Shown here in pieces: positions 34,525 to 43,595 of a stretch of 64,000 nt of DNA; positions within the stretch are counted from its first letter, which is position 1, and every line of letters starts with the position of its first letter. A program made the position numbers and the translations under genes. This stretch comes from UA16 sp905478895. GTDB lineage: Bacteria > Bacteroidota > Bacteroidia > Flavobacteriales_D > Sanyastnellaceae. A model generated the notes under the pieces. The model was not told the DNA's origin. It was given only the letters and a program-made list of their open reading frames with translations, and did no database searches. The DNA lies in the NCBI GenBank assembly GCA_943788495.1, contig CALSQO010000001.1, positions 310,001-374,000 on the forward strand. The letters are read 5' to 3'.

Positions 34525-35184
34525 ATGAAATGCTTCCTGACCTGCCTATCGTTTTTACTAGTGGGATGTTCTTTTGCTCAAGAAACGCTCATTCGGAGTA
34601 ATGGTGATTCCATTATTGTTTTCGACGATGGCACTTGGAAGCCACTTGTTGAGCAACTGGCAATAGAGAAGAACATCCAGCTGATTGGAAATATCGATGC
34701 AGAGCGTATCGAAGATGCAATGACTGGAGATGTTCGAATCCAAACCCCAAATTGGTGGCAGTTTGGCAAATCTGAAATTGGTGGAAACTTGTCTGGCAAC
34801 TTAATTTTTTTACAAAATATGCTTGTTTGGGATGTCACGATAAACAGTGATCTCGGATGTTTGAGTGAGTATTCGAGTAAGATTTTGGTAAAGCTCGCAG
34901 ACGACTCAATAGTTGAATTCAGTCAGTTGTCAGACACGGACTGTTCGGATTCTGCAAGTGCAAGATTCATCGCACTCACACGAGATGAATTAAAGGGCGA
35001 TAACATTGACATAATTGAGAGTCTTAGTTCAGAAAGAATGGAACAACTATTGTCTCTTGAATGGAAAATGATTCGTGTACATGGGAGTGAATATTACAGT
35101 GATTATTTCCCGAATTCGACGAGAAATTCTGACGCATCTCAATTCTTCATGCAACACATCAGTGCTATAAAAAAGAAGATGTGA
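34525..35184 (+). CDS. Predicted secreted or lipoprotein, unknown function
   Basis: 219 residues from ATG 34525 (MKCFLTCLSFLLVGCSFAQE). The lipobox-like LVGC suggests a lipoprotein, or cleavage after FAQ as a secreted protein. The stretch NGDSIIVFDDGTWKPL right after the signal is a short motif seen in many Bacteroidota secreted proteins. The rest has mixed strands and helices with no family I recognise. In-frame codons up to 34441 are not signal-like. The gene is bracketed by two ACGACCC repeat arrays, so it may be a mobile or recombining unit. Confidence 0.7.
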   Translation: MKCFLTCLSFLLVGCSFAQETLIRSNGDSIIVFDDGTWKPLVEQLAIEKNIQLIGNIDAERIEDAMTGDVRIQTPNWWQFGKSEIGGNLSGNLIFLQNMLVWDVTINSDLGCLSEYSSKILVKLADDSIVEFSQLSDTDCSDSASARFIALTRDELKGDNIDIIESLSSERMEQLLSLEWKMIRVHGSEYYSDYFPNSTRNSDASQFFMQHISAIKKKM

Positions 35185-35188
35185 TTTG

Positions 35189-35249
35189 ACGACCCACATG
35201 ACGACCCCACATGACGACCCACATGACGACCCACATGACGACCCACATG
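35189..35249 (+). repeat. ACGACCC tandem array, downstream copy
   Basis: Five units of ACGACCCACATG start at 35189, 35201, 35214, 35226 and 35238 (spacing 12, 13, 12, 12; the 13 comes from one extra C, as in the upstream array). The array ends in CCCACATGTGGG, a 12-base palindrome. Confidence 0.88.
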
Positions 35250-35295
35250 TGGGTTTGTTTCACCTGAAACCACTGAATTCATTGACATGTTGTTG

Positions 35296-35315
35296 GCCCC
35301 CTACGGGCTACTGAA
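35296..35315 (+). repeat. tRNA-Glu 3'-end copy (att-like site)
   Basis: GCCCCCTACGGGCTACTGAA contains 14 bases identical to the end of tRNA-Glu (CCCCTACGGGCTAC, 34089-34102). All 20 bases recur at 55923-55942. This is the form left by site-specific integration into a tRNA 3' end. Confidence 0.75.
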
Positions 35316-35316
35316 G

Positions 35317-35347
35317 CGCCTGCAAGTCATTGATTTGCAGGCGTTTT
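35317..35347 (+). terminator. Hairpin with T-run after the att-like site
   Basis: CGCCTGCAA and TTGCAGGCG form a perfect nine-base stem with an eight-base loop, followed by TTTT. It looks like a tRNA-type terminator carried with the att-like copy. Confidence 0.75.
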
Positions 35348-35382
35348 CATTTTGGTTCTCCCAATACTTCTCCCAATTTTGA

Positions 35383-35488
35383 GCTAATTGCAGATCCCTG
35401 TGCTATATTAGTAATACCAAATTGACTGAAATGAAGCACTTTATGACGCTAATCGCGCTCGTGGTCGCAGTGACCGCTGGAGCGCAGG
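35383..35488 (+). repeat. Duplicated promoter/signal-peptide cassette, copy A
   Basis: 106 bases match the reverse complement of 44557-44662 with two mismatches by eye. The block holds a -7-like TATATTAG (35404-35411), the leader, the ATG and the whole signal-peptide coding stretch. Downstream the two genes differ completely. Confidence 0.9.
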
Positions 35489-36306
35489 ATTATCCGCAGC
35501 AAGTCACGCACTTCCCCGGTGACCTTAACAACGATAGTATTGTAGGGACGCAAGACTTGCTTGAATTGCTTCCTTTGTTTGGAGTAGATTACAGTGACAT
35601 TATCGGTCAGTTTCCTTGTGGCGGTATGTCAGAAATTGCATATGATGGTTACAATTACGACTTGGTTGTCATTGGTAATCAATGCTGGTTCGCGGAAAAT
35701 CTCCGAACAGAGCACTATGCAAATGGCGATGCCATCTCGAGCAATTTGCCTGATTCGCAGTGGGATTCATGGGCCGGTGGGGCTCAGGCGGTGTATGGGG
35801 AAGGTTCTTCTAATTGTTTTGGCAGTGCATGTGACGAGGTTGAAAATTTATTGACTTATGGTCGTCTTTATAATTGGTATGCTGTTAATGATTCCCGGGG
35901 GCTATGTCCTGATGGCTGGCACATACCAACTGATGCAGAATGGATCACGCTTGAAATAGAACTTGGTATGTCCTCATCAGAGGCCAACACCACCGGATTT
36001 CGCGGCACAGACCAAGGGGCTCAGTTAATGTCGTCACCATTGGATTCACCCAGCGCGAATGGCACAAATACTTCAGGTTTTTCAGCCCTTCCGGGAGGGG
36101 GGAGTCGCAGTCTTAGTGGCTCGTTCATTCAAGGGACCGAATGTGCTGGCTATCATACTGCGTCTCTTTACGTCTCGTCGTACGGTGTGCATCCTTATGC
36201 ACGGTCTTTTTGTTATTACTCCAATGGTGTTAACAGATACTACAACTATTTCAATGTAATGGCGAGACAATCGGGTAAATATGTGCGTTGCCTTGAGGAT
36301 GAATGA
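35431..36306 (+). CDS. Secreted protein with dockerin-like motif and FISUMP domain
   Basis: 291 residues. The signal peptide MKHFMTLIALVVAVTAGAQ is almost identical to that of the gene at 44614. Residues ~30-55 hold an EF-hand/dockerin-like motif (DLNNDSIVGTQDLLELLPLF). The rest is a FISUMP domain (Fibrobacter succinogenes major paralogous domain), with IGNQCWFAENLRTEHYANGD, YGRLYNWYAV, GLCPDGWHIPTDAEW and the closing GKYVRCLEDE. FISUMP is a C-type-lectin-like fold by inference; ligand unknown. No T9SS sorting domain is seen. ATG 35431 is chosen over the in-frame TTG at 35422. Confidence 0.85.
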   Translation: MKHFMTLIALVVAVTAGAQDYPQQVTHFPGDLNNDSIVGTQDLLELLPLFGVDYSDIIGQFPCGGMSEIAYDGYNYDLVVIGNQCWFAENLRTEHYANGDAISSNLPDSQWDSWAGGAQAVYGEGSSNCFGSACDEVENLLTYGRLYNWYAVNDSRGLCPDGWHIPTDAEWITLEIELGMSSSEANTTGFRGTDQGAQLMSSPLDSPSANGTNTSGFSALPGGGSRSLSGSFIQGTECAGYHTASLYVSSYGVHPYARSFCYYSNGVNRYYNYFNVMARQSGKYVRCLEDE

Positions 36307-36402
36307 GTTTTAAGGTAGCCCCTCTCAAAAACCTACCGCAAACGGCTGAGCATCGCCGTAGTTTCAGGGAAGAAATGAATGCTTTTTTTCTTCGCGATTT
36401 GG

Positions 36403-36951
36403 TTAGTCAATGGGGAACCAACCCTCATCTATTCGTGTGAATTTTTTGCAGCTATTCTGACCCATATAGAATTGATGAGAAACATCCATTTCGAGTTGAG
36501 TGTACCCTAGTTCCTCATCATAGTAATAATTCGAAGTCCAAACGTCCATGCTCAAGGGATTAGCAGGTTCATTCCAATAGTGACGTCTTGAACAGACTTG
36601 AATTGTTCGATTAGGAAGACCCTCGCCAGCAAAAGCAGCAGGCAATTCTATGCTGAGGTTTGATGTATTCGTCTCCGCAAAATTCTCCCACCGAACAATA
36701 AGAATATCTTCATTTGTAATTTGATAGTGCCCCCCGATGTTCGACAGAATTACCATTTCAGGAGCCAAGGTCACAACTACAGGATTGTCTGATGCGAAAA
36801 ATTCATTTCCAAAAGCAGATAACAATCCAAGCAAGTCTGTTGCACCAATTATTTCATCCGCGTTAAAATCAGGATTCCAATCAGGATTCGGTGCCTGCGC
36901 GCTCATTGACAGGGCAAAAAAGCACGCGATTGCGGTAAGTAAGTGTTTCAT
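36403..36951 (-). CDS. Secreted protein with dockerin-like motif, unknown C-terminal domain
   Basis: 182 residues. Signal peptide MKHLLTAIACFFALSMSAQ, then PDFNADEIIGATDLLGLLSA, the same one-repeat EF-hand motif as its neighbours. The C-terminal 120 residues are unrelated to FISUMP and include SNIGGHYQITNEDILIVRWE and a Cys pair. It is convergent with the FISUMP gene at 35431 and lies just downstream of the broken gene at 36970-37603. Confidence 0.75.
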   Translation of the reverse strand: MKHLLTAIACFFALSMSAQAPNPDWNPDFNADEIIGATDLLGLLSAFGNEFFASDNPVVVTLAPEMVILSNIGGHYQITNEDILIVRWENFAETNTSNLSIELPAAFAGEGLPNRTIQVCSRRHYWNEPANPLSMDVWTSNYYYDEELGYTQLEMDVSHQFYMGQNSCKKFTRIDEGWFPID

Positions 36952-36969
36952 TTGGTAGGATTTAATCGA

Positions 36970-37603
36970 TTATTCAGCCCAGCGCCAAAAGGCTTGGACC
37001 AAGCTACCTCCTCCTGCATGCGTCGTTATTCCTGAAATTGGATACCACCCATCTTGGACCAAGTTCTCAGCACACCCGCTTATTCCCGATCCACTACAAT
37101 AGGTGTATTCTACTTCAGGCAGCTCCTTTATCGAGCAATAACACTTAAACGATTCATTGATATCACTGGTAACCTCCACTCGCTTATCTGCTCCATTAGT
37201 GACATCAGACCGATAGTACATTGGACAATTGGTCAGCCGCTTGTTTTGCTGAGCTTTCGAGCCAAGTGTACAAATATTCATACTGCTGAGTCGCATTGAC
37301 CTCACTCCACACAAGGCCGAGATTCTCAATAGTGGGCAAACTCCACATCCCGGGCAAATTTCTGCATGACTGGACGCATGGCGGATAGGCCATATTACCC
37401 ATAAAAAGCATTGCCGACTGCTCATCATCTGAAACTGTAGCCGCAGAAAATTCAGCACCATATAGCGACAGTAATCCAAGTAAATCAGGCGTGCCTATTA
37501 TCCCATCCATATCCTCATCAGGATTATATGGAATTGGCCATACCGTCTGCGCTCCAGCAGCAAAAGCCACGCACAGCGCCATCAAAGCGAGCAAATGTTT
37601 CAT
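36970..37603 (-). pseudogene. Dockerin-motif secreted protein broken by one frameshift
   Basis: ATG 37603 starts MKHLLALMALCVAFAAGAQ, followed by the EF-hand motif (DEDMDGIIGTPDLLGLLSLY). Frame one runs to a stop near 37205, ending in unrelated residues. The neighbouring frame from about 37250 continues AQQNKRLTNCPMYYRSDV to a stop at 36970. Deleting one A in GAAAGC around 37251-37257 would join both into a ~210-residue protein with four or more Cys in its last part. It may be a real pseudogene or a sequencing error. Confidence 0.65.
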
Positions 37604-37760
37604 TTGGTTTTGATTAAGGAGAACCAATATACCACAAACAATAGCAAATTCAGGTATCAAGGCAGAGCTACGCCCCTTTTACTTTCGAATACTCAGGCCA
37701 AAATTGAGAGGAGCACGGGACTTTCAACCTTCGGGAAATCATTTTTGCCTACCCCTTCCC

Positions 37761-37809
37761 CACCAAACCAAACTCTGGTTTCTTAGGGAAATAGTGCGGT
37801 TTGGTTTTG
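37761..37809. repeat. Hairpin repeat, left border of the nuclease cassette
   Basis: ACCAAACC and GGTTTGGT form an eight-base stem around a ~30-base middle containing TTAGGGAAATA. The outer ends match the element at 39611-39660 directly, while its middle matches in inverted orientation (TATTTCCCTAAG). No other copy was seen in the window. Confidence 0.7.
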
Positions 37810-37855
37810 TTCTAGGAGAAAATATCTCGCTACTTTAAGCGTCTATAGAAAACCA

Positions 37856-38263
37856 ATGAGACTATTCAAATCACTTAGGAAGACAAGCCGACCTGCGTCA
37901 CTAACGGAAGGTGAGAATTATGTAGCAAAATTTTTAGAGGATCTAAATATTGCGTACGAGTCTGAAAAAGTTCTCACACGGCTGAAAAATGATACAAAGG
38001 AATTTCGAAGGGTAGACTTCTATTTGCCCGAGTTTGACGTATACCTCGAATACAATGGTCAGTGGGACGTGAATGAGTTTCATAGAAATCGATACCGTGA
38101 AAAGCGGCGAGTCCTTGAGCAGAACAACTACTCCTTGGTTGAACTTTATCCAAATCAGCTCGGCATCATTGAATATTCACTTCCGCGGAACATCGCCAAG
38201 GTTCTTTCCGAAAAGCAAAACCACCAGCACCTGCTCCCGAAAGTTTCGCTGGAAGATGGTTAG
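37856..38263 (+). CDS. Small PD-(D/E)xK-type nuclease-like protein
   Basis: 135 residues, cytoplasmic, no signal peptide. The order of motifs fits a restriction-endonuclease-like fold of the DUF559/Vsr-like type: Glu20 in a helix (EGENYVAKFL), Asp54 in RVDFYLPEFDVYLEYNG, and Glu65 with Asn67 in place of the usual Lys. A helix rich in Arg (HRNRYREKRRVLEQN) and VELYPNQL follow, as in this fold. The DNA or RNA substrate is unknown. Its stop overlaps the next gene by eight bases, showing they form an operon. Confidence 0.68.
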   Translation: MRLFKSLRKTSRPASLTEGENYVAKFLEDLNIAYESEKVLTRLKNDTKEFRRVDFYLPEFDVYLEYNGQWDVNEFHRNRYREKRRVLEQNNYSLVELYPNQLGIIEYSLPRNIAKVLSEKQNHQHLLPKVSLEDG

Positions 38264-38912
38264 ATATGAAGGTGAATTTCCGGATCCAGCATTATTGATA
38301 ATCAGCTTACTCATTATTTATGCGAGCATCACTGATTACGCTGGCTATGCACTATTGCTACTAATGGGCCTTCCACGATTATTAAAGCTGCGAAGAATTT
38401 GGAAGAAATATGACGCTTCAATAGTTCAGCCAACCGTTCGTGAAGACTGGTCCCTTGTGCTTGACGAAGTAAAGCAGCAGATGTCCTATGCAGGCATCAG
38501 AATCAGTAATAGCAAGCTAGTGGACTTCTTTCGAGGTCGAAATGAATCTGTTTTCTCAGAACTCCGTGAATCCGAGCATTACGGAAGGTTTCGCACAGAA
38601 ACGGATGACTTCGTCGAAGAACTTTTCGGATTGAAGCCAGCCGCATCAGCCTCCAATTCGGACATTAAGTCCGTGGAGCTCGAGGACATTGCCAAGAAAA
38701 TCCGAGAAATGCCGATTGCAAAACAAGAGGTCGAAGACTACATCCGGGACATAAGAAAGGAACACCCTCGATCCCATGAACCGTGGTCTCAGGAAGAGGA
38801 CAACCTCCTCATTGAGGCCTTCCAACTTGTCAAATCTCCGGGCGATCTACGCCCGATATTTAAGAGAACATCAGGTGCGATAAGGACTCGGATACGCACC
38901 CTTGACCTGTAG
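38256..38912 (+). CDS. Membrane-anchored protein with C-terminal Myb/SANT-like DNA-binding motif
   Basis: 218 residues from ATG 38256, inside the end of the previous gene. Residues ~12-45 form one or two membrane segments (LLIISLLIIYASITDYAGYA, then LLLLMGL). A charged helical middle follows. The last 44 residues read PWSQEEDNLLIEAFQ ... TSGAIRTRIRTLDL, the pattern of the short HTH/Myb-like tail found on bacterial helicases and nucleases. The protein may tether a nuclease to the membrane or to DNA. The longer open frame from 38073 lies inside the preceding gene and is rejected. Confidence 0.62.
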   Translation: MVRYEGEFPDPALLIISLLIIYASITDYAGYALLLLMGLPRLLKLRRIWKKYDASIVQPTVREDWSLVLDEVKQQMSYAGIRISNSKLVDFFRGRNESVFSELRESEHYGRFRTETDDFVEELFGLKPAASASNSDIKSVELEDIAKKIREMPIAKQEVEDYIRDIRKEHPRSHEPWSQEEDNLLIEAFQLVKSPGDLRPIFKRTSGAIRTRIRTLDL

Positions 38913-38916
38913 ACCG

Positions 38917-39610
38917 ATGCCCACCATTACCACTTGGAACATTCGCCACGGAGGCGGGTCACGCTTGCTGCAGATCACAGCCGTTCTCGATGGCTATTCA
39001 AGTAGTGATGTGCTCGTAATCACGGAGTACAGGCCCAACAAGAACGGCAAGGCCATCAGAGCGTTGCTTGAAGAGAAGGGTTACGGCCACCAATTCGCTA
39101 CGGTCACAGAAGACAAGAAGAACGCCGTTCTCGTGGCCTCAAGGCTTGAGTTTGATGCCAAGACCGACACAAGGTTATCCGAGCATAGCCACCGCGTCGC
39201 CGTAGCGCAGTTCGAGGGTTTCACGCTCTATGGTTGCTACTTCCCACAGCAAAAAGAGAAGCAGAAGGTCTTTGATTACTTGATTGAGGAATGTGCGAAT
39301 TCCGATTGCTCTATCATCACTGGAGACATCAAACACCGGCCTGCACTTCATCGACGAGAAAGGCAAGTCTTTCTACTGCGCCGAAGCCCTACATGAATTG
39401 AATCAGGCTATGCCGGATGCATACCGCCATCTGCACGGCGAGAAAAAAGAATACTCGTGGTTCAGCAATGCGGGCAACGGCTTTCGGATTGACCACTTCA
39501 TGGTATCGCCGGCATTGCTCGGAGGTGTCCAATCATGTGAGTACGATCACAAGCCAAGAGAGTCAAAGGCATCCGACCATTCGGCGATGTCTTTGGAATT
39601 GTCGCTCTGA
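38917..39610 (+). pseudogene. Endonuclease/exonuclease/phosphatase (EEP) family protein with one frameshift
   Basis: ATG 38917 gives MPTITTWNIRHGGGSRLLQI, with the EEP Asn and, further on, Glu in VLVITEYRPN. The frame runs into SIITGDIKHRPAL and stops at 39396. The next frame continues NTGLHFIDEKGKSFYC ... GNGFRIDHFMVSPALL and ASDHSAMSLEL, the remaining EEP motifs (RIDH and SDH). Deleting one A from AAA at 39331-39333 restores the catalytic GDIN motif and a ~230-residue enzyme. It starts four bases after the previous gene. The family cleaves nucleic acids or phosphoesters. Confidence 0.8.
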
Positions 39611-39660
39611 GACCAAACCAAACTATTTCCCTAAGGAAACTCGGGTGCGGTTTGGTTGCG
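39611..39660. repeat. Hairpin repeat, right border of the nuclease cassette
   Basis: ACCAAACCAAACT and GTGCGGTTTGGTT frame a middle (ATTTCCCTAAGGAAAC) that is the inverse of the left element's middle. It begins at the stop codon of the EEP gene. Confidence 0.7.
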
Positions 39661-39727
39661 CCTATAATGCCCATTGTACGTCATTGGTTGATAATGGGTT
39701 ATATTAGCAATAACCAAATTGACTGTG

Positions 39728-41889
39728 ATGCGATACCTCACCGTGCTGATAGCCTTGTGCCTATCTGTCGTCTCCTTTGCTTCTGAGACGCCCTGCCTCG
39801 ACCCTCTGGCCTGTAACTTTATGGAGGAAGGCGAGTGCTTTTTCACTGATGAAAACGGTGATCCGTGTGTGATTGAAGGATGCACCATCGAAGGGGCTTG
39901 CAACTACGATCCAGAGGCTGACATCTACGATGGCTCTTGTGAGTTTGAAGCTGCTTAGGGCTGCACTGATGCCGAGGCATGTAACTACGATCGAGACGGC
40001 GCTGTACGACGATGCTACATGCATTTATTACGTGGATTGCAATGGCACCTGTGGTGGTGATTGGATTGAGGATGCTTGTGGGAATTGTTACCAGTCACTG
40101 CCGTCGTCAGCCAACTGGACGGAACTTTATTTGACCAACTGTGGGGCTACGGGCAGAAATGGGCCGAGTCAGTTACAATGTGACACTGAATATGGCGATG
40201 ATATTGTCGTTGTCGAAGAGGGCATACAGCGGACTGTAGTACCTTACTCGGGGTCATACTTTATTGCAGCGGCAGGAGCGAGCGGTGGAGATGGCTACGA
40301 GGATTCAGGTTCAAGTGGAGGAGGTGGTGCAAATATGAGTGGGTATTTTGAATTGTTAGCGGGAGACACATTGAATATTGTAGTTGGCCAGAAAGGCACC
40401 ACTTCACAAGGTGGTGGTGGTGGTGGTGGTACATTTGTTTGGTTGAGCAACGGTGACTTATTGATTGCAGCTGGTGGTGGCGGTGGCGGTGGTGACCCCG
40501 ACCAAAGTGATTTTTACACGGGAGGAAACGGCGTATTAACACTTAATGCTTCTCCCTCGTCAAGCGGTTCTGGAAGTGAAGGGATAAATGGGATGGGAGG
40601 GGGCTCTGGTAATAGTGGAGGCGGAGGTTGCGGTTGGTTTTCAGATGGAGAATCAGGAACTGGTGGTGGCGGTCACTCAATTACATCCGGATTTCTAGGA
40701 GGTGCGGGGGACACGCCAGGGGGCTTCGGTGGTGGAGGTGCAAATGGGGCAATGGATGCTGAGGGTGGCGGTGGCGGTGGCGGCTACTCTGGAGGCGGTG
40801 GTGGAGATGACACAAATGATGATGGCGGTGGCGGTGGCGGATCATTTAATTCTGGTCAGAATCAGGATAACAGTGCCTTATGGAACATTGGGCACGGTTT
40901 TGTTCAAGTAATCGTTGACGAGATTATTCCAGTTTGCAACCCTGGCTGCACCTACCCACAAGCCTGTAACTACAACTCCTGAGTCCAACTTTGACGACGG
41001 TTCTTGCGACTACTGCTTCTGCTTAGAAGGCACGCAGTGGAGCGACAGCCTTCAGGGCTGCGTGAGCACTGCACCACCTTTGATGGATGCCTGTGGTGCT
41101 GGCACGTATTGGGACGAAGAGGCTCAGGCTTGCCTTACCAACGTCACTTGCGCTGAGGACCTCAATACCGATGGAATCGTAGGTATAGCAGACCTCTTGC
41201 AGCTACTCTCTATGTTCGGTACGCCTTGTGATGAGGTCGAGACCAGTGAGCTCAGTTGCGGCGACCCGATGAACTATCACGGGTACGATTACGCCACGGT
41301 GCAGGTTGGGGAGCAGTGTTGGTTTGCAGAGAACCTTCAAACTACCAAGTATTTGAGCGGCGACGAAATATCGAATTTGACAACTGCCTTAAATGAAGAG
41401 TGGCAGTATGCTGATTCAGGTGCATATAGCAACTATCAATATTGGAATTTAGCAGAGGTCGAAATGGTCTCCCTGTATGGTCGTCTGTACAATCAATTTG
41501 CAGTTCAAGATGAAAGGGGCTTATGTCCAAATGAATGGCATGTTCCCCACAGGTTTGAATTTGAGGAAATGATTGAATTCGTTGGTGGTGAAGAAGAGGC
41601 TGGAGATGCATTAAAGTCTTCCCCAGAGGATACTCCATCTTGGACAGGCAATAATTCTTCAGGTTTTTCAGGAGCACCAGGTGGCTTACGCGATTTTCAT
41701 GGTCCATTCTCCAGCTTTGGAGGTCAAGGTTTTTGGTGGAGTCAGACCTTCACTGAAATGGGTGTTGTTGGTGGTCAAGGTGAGGTAGGTTTGTATTGGA
41801 TCTTTAGACTGAACAACAACGGAGTCAGTGGATTTAACGAACCCAGCAGCATGGGGACGTCAATCCGCTGCATCAAAGACACCGAATAA
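39728..41889 (+). pseudogene. Large secreted Cys/Gly-rich FISUMP protein, interrupted
   Basis: ATG 39728 starts MRYLTVLIALCLSVVSFASE. The Cys-rich repeats CxDPLACNF, GCTIEGACNYDPEADIYDGS and GCTDAEACNYD follow. An in-frame TAG (39956-39958) splits the second and third repeat, and a shift near 39996 is needed to reach DDATCIYYVDCNGTCGG. A ~200-residue Gly-rich domain with runs of GGGGGGG comes next. A further shift at ~40975 (CNYN|PESNFDDGSC) leads to a dockerin-like motif (DLNTDGIVGIADLLQLLSMF) and a FISUMP domain ending TSIRCIKDTE. Three lesions argue for a pseudogene. The end overlaps the next ATG by one base. Confidence 0.72.
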
Positions 41890-43553
41890 TGAAAAAGCTA
41901 CTTACCATATTGTTTGCCTTTGCGTTGGGGTTGAACCTCAGTGCACAAGTTCCTAATTACGTACCAACCGATGGATTGGTGGCTTGGTATTCATTTAACG
42001 GAAACGGGGAAGATTCCAGTAATAATGGGAATGATTTGATTAAGATTGGTGATCCAAGTTGGGGTGACGTCCAAGGCAGACCATTTGTCGATTTGCCTGG
42101 TAATGGGGAACACTTTTATCATCCGCTGGATTCCTTTCCTGTCGCAGAGGAATTTTCAATCGCTATGTGGGTTCGAATTGATGTTCAACATGGATCGGGT
42201 AACGTCGGATCTGTCATGCCGATAGCGAGCAAGCACTACAGTGGTGCTGCGGGTTCATTCATTTTATATGATAACAATGGGACAATCGGCGGATACAGTC
42301 ACGGATGGGAATTGGGCGAATGGCATCACCTGGCACTTACGATTTCGAGCACGAGTAGAAACTACTATTTTGATGGTGCATTGGCGGGAGGGATTGAAGA
42401 TGATTCCTGGTCAAACACCACGTATCCATTTATGATTGGAGGTTGGTTAAATCAGCCGTGGTGGAGTAACAACTGGAGCAATTCGGCCTTGTCTTTTGAC
42501 GGGGGAATTGGTGCTGTTGGGGTTTGGGGTCGCGTATTGACTGCAGCAGAAGTGTCGACTGTTTTCAATGAATCCATTCTTGGATGCACCGACTCTACAG
42601 CTTGTAATTTTGACTCAGAAGCCACCTCAGACGACGGTAGCTGCATTCCATCAGGCTGCATGGAAACCGAGGCATGCAACTACAACGCACTAGCCGAATG
42701 CGAGGGCGAGGCGTGCGACTACACGTGTTGTCCTGGGCCAGGGTGTTGTTCAGCTGGCATGTACTGGGATTATGACTTGGAGCAATGCCTGAATTATGAA
42801 ACCTGCCAAGAGGATTTGGACGGCGACGGCGTCATTGGCATCAACGACTTGATGGAATTGCTTTCATCCTTTGGAACGATGTGTGAGGAACCTGAAACAG
42901 GCGAATTCACTTGCGGCGACCCGATGAACTACCACGGCTACGATTACGCTACGGTGCAGATTGGGGAGCAGTGTTGGTTTGCTGAAAACCTTCGGAATGA
43001 GCATTACGCCAACGGCGATGCGATTCCTGGGGAGTTGAGCGACAGTGAGTGGGAGCAGCACAACGAATGGGCGCTCAAGCCATTTACAACAATGATGCAT
43101 CCAACCTTGCTGATTATGGCCGACTGTACAACTGGTACGCAGTGGATGACGCGCGTGGTTTGTGTCCAGCGGTTGGCACGTCCCGACTGATGGGGAGTTT
43201 ATGACGCTTGAAATGGAATTGGGAATGAGCGAATCGGAGGCGAATCGGACGGCTGGCGCGGCACCGACCAAGGCACGCAGATGAAGTCCTCACCTGAGAC
43301 TCATCCGTCTTGGAACGGCACAAATACCAGCGGTTTTTCAGGTTTGGCGGGTGGCCACCGGCTCTACAATGGGACCTTCGACCATGGAGGCATACTGGGT
43401 TATTTCTGGTCGGCTTCGGCACTGGGTCTGACGCTTGGGACCGTGAACTGTTCATGGTGGTACACTGAAGTAGCTCGGAGCAACAGCTACCTACGTTACG
43501 GTTTTCAGTTCGTTGCGTTCGGGATTAAAAACGCGGGCTTGTGGGGGGCTTGA
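41889..43553 (+). pseudogene. LamG + dockerin-like + FISUMP secreted protein, decayed
   Basis: ATG 41889 starts MKKLLTILFAFALGLNLSAQ. A LamG/concanavalin-like domain covers ~25-225 (LVAWYSFNGNGEDSSNNGND and GEWHHLALTISSTSRNYYFD). GCTDSTACNFD repeats, the motif DLDGDGVIGINDLMELLSSF and the FISUMP start follow. Aligned by eye to the intact inverted paralog at 44671-46413, the FISUMP part has indels near 43068 (+2), 43165 (-1), 43250 (-1), ~43430 and ~43503 (-1, TTTT for TTTTT). The open frame therefore stops at 43190 and only scraps continue. Confidence 0.85.
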
Positions 43554-43595
43554 CCCTTTGATTCTTTGTCCTTTCCTCAAGCCGTTTTAAGGCCA

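Noticed and set aside
35189..35249. ACGACCC array as a CRISPR
   Set aside because: Units are 12-13 bases with no spacers of proper length and no cas genes nearby.
37761..39660. Hairpin repeats as integron attC sites
   Set aside because: The GTTTGGT end is one base off the GTTRRRY core, the hairpins enclose three genes rather than one, and no integron integrase is visible in the window.
40261..40542. His-rich minus-strand frame
   Set aside because: It is the antisense of GGT/GGC glycine codons in the Gly-rich domain and not a gene.
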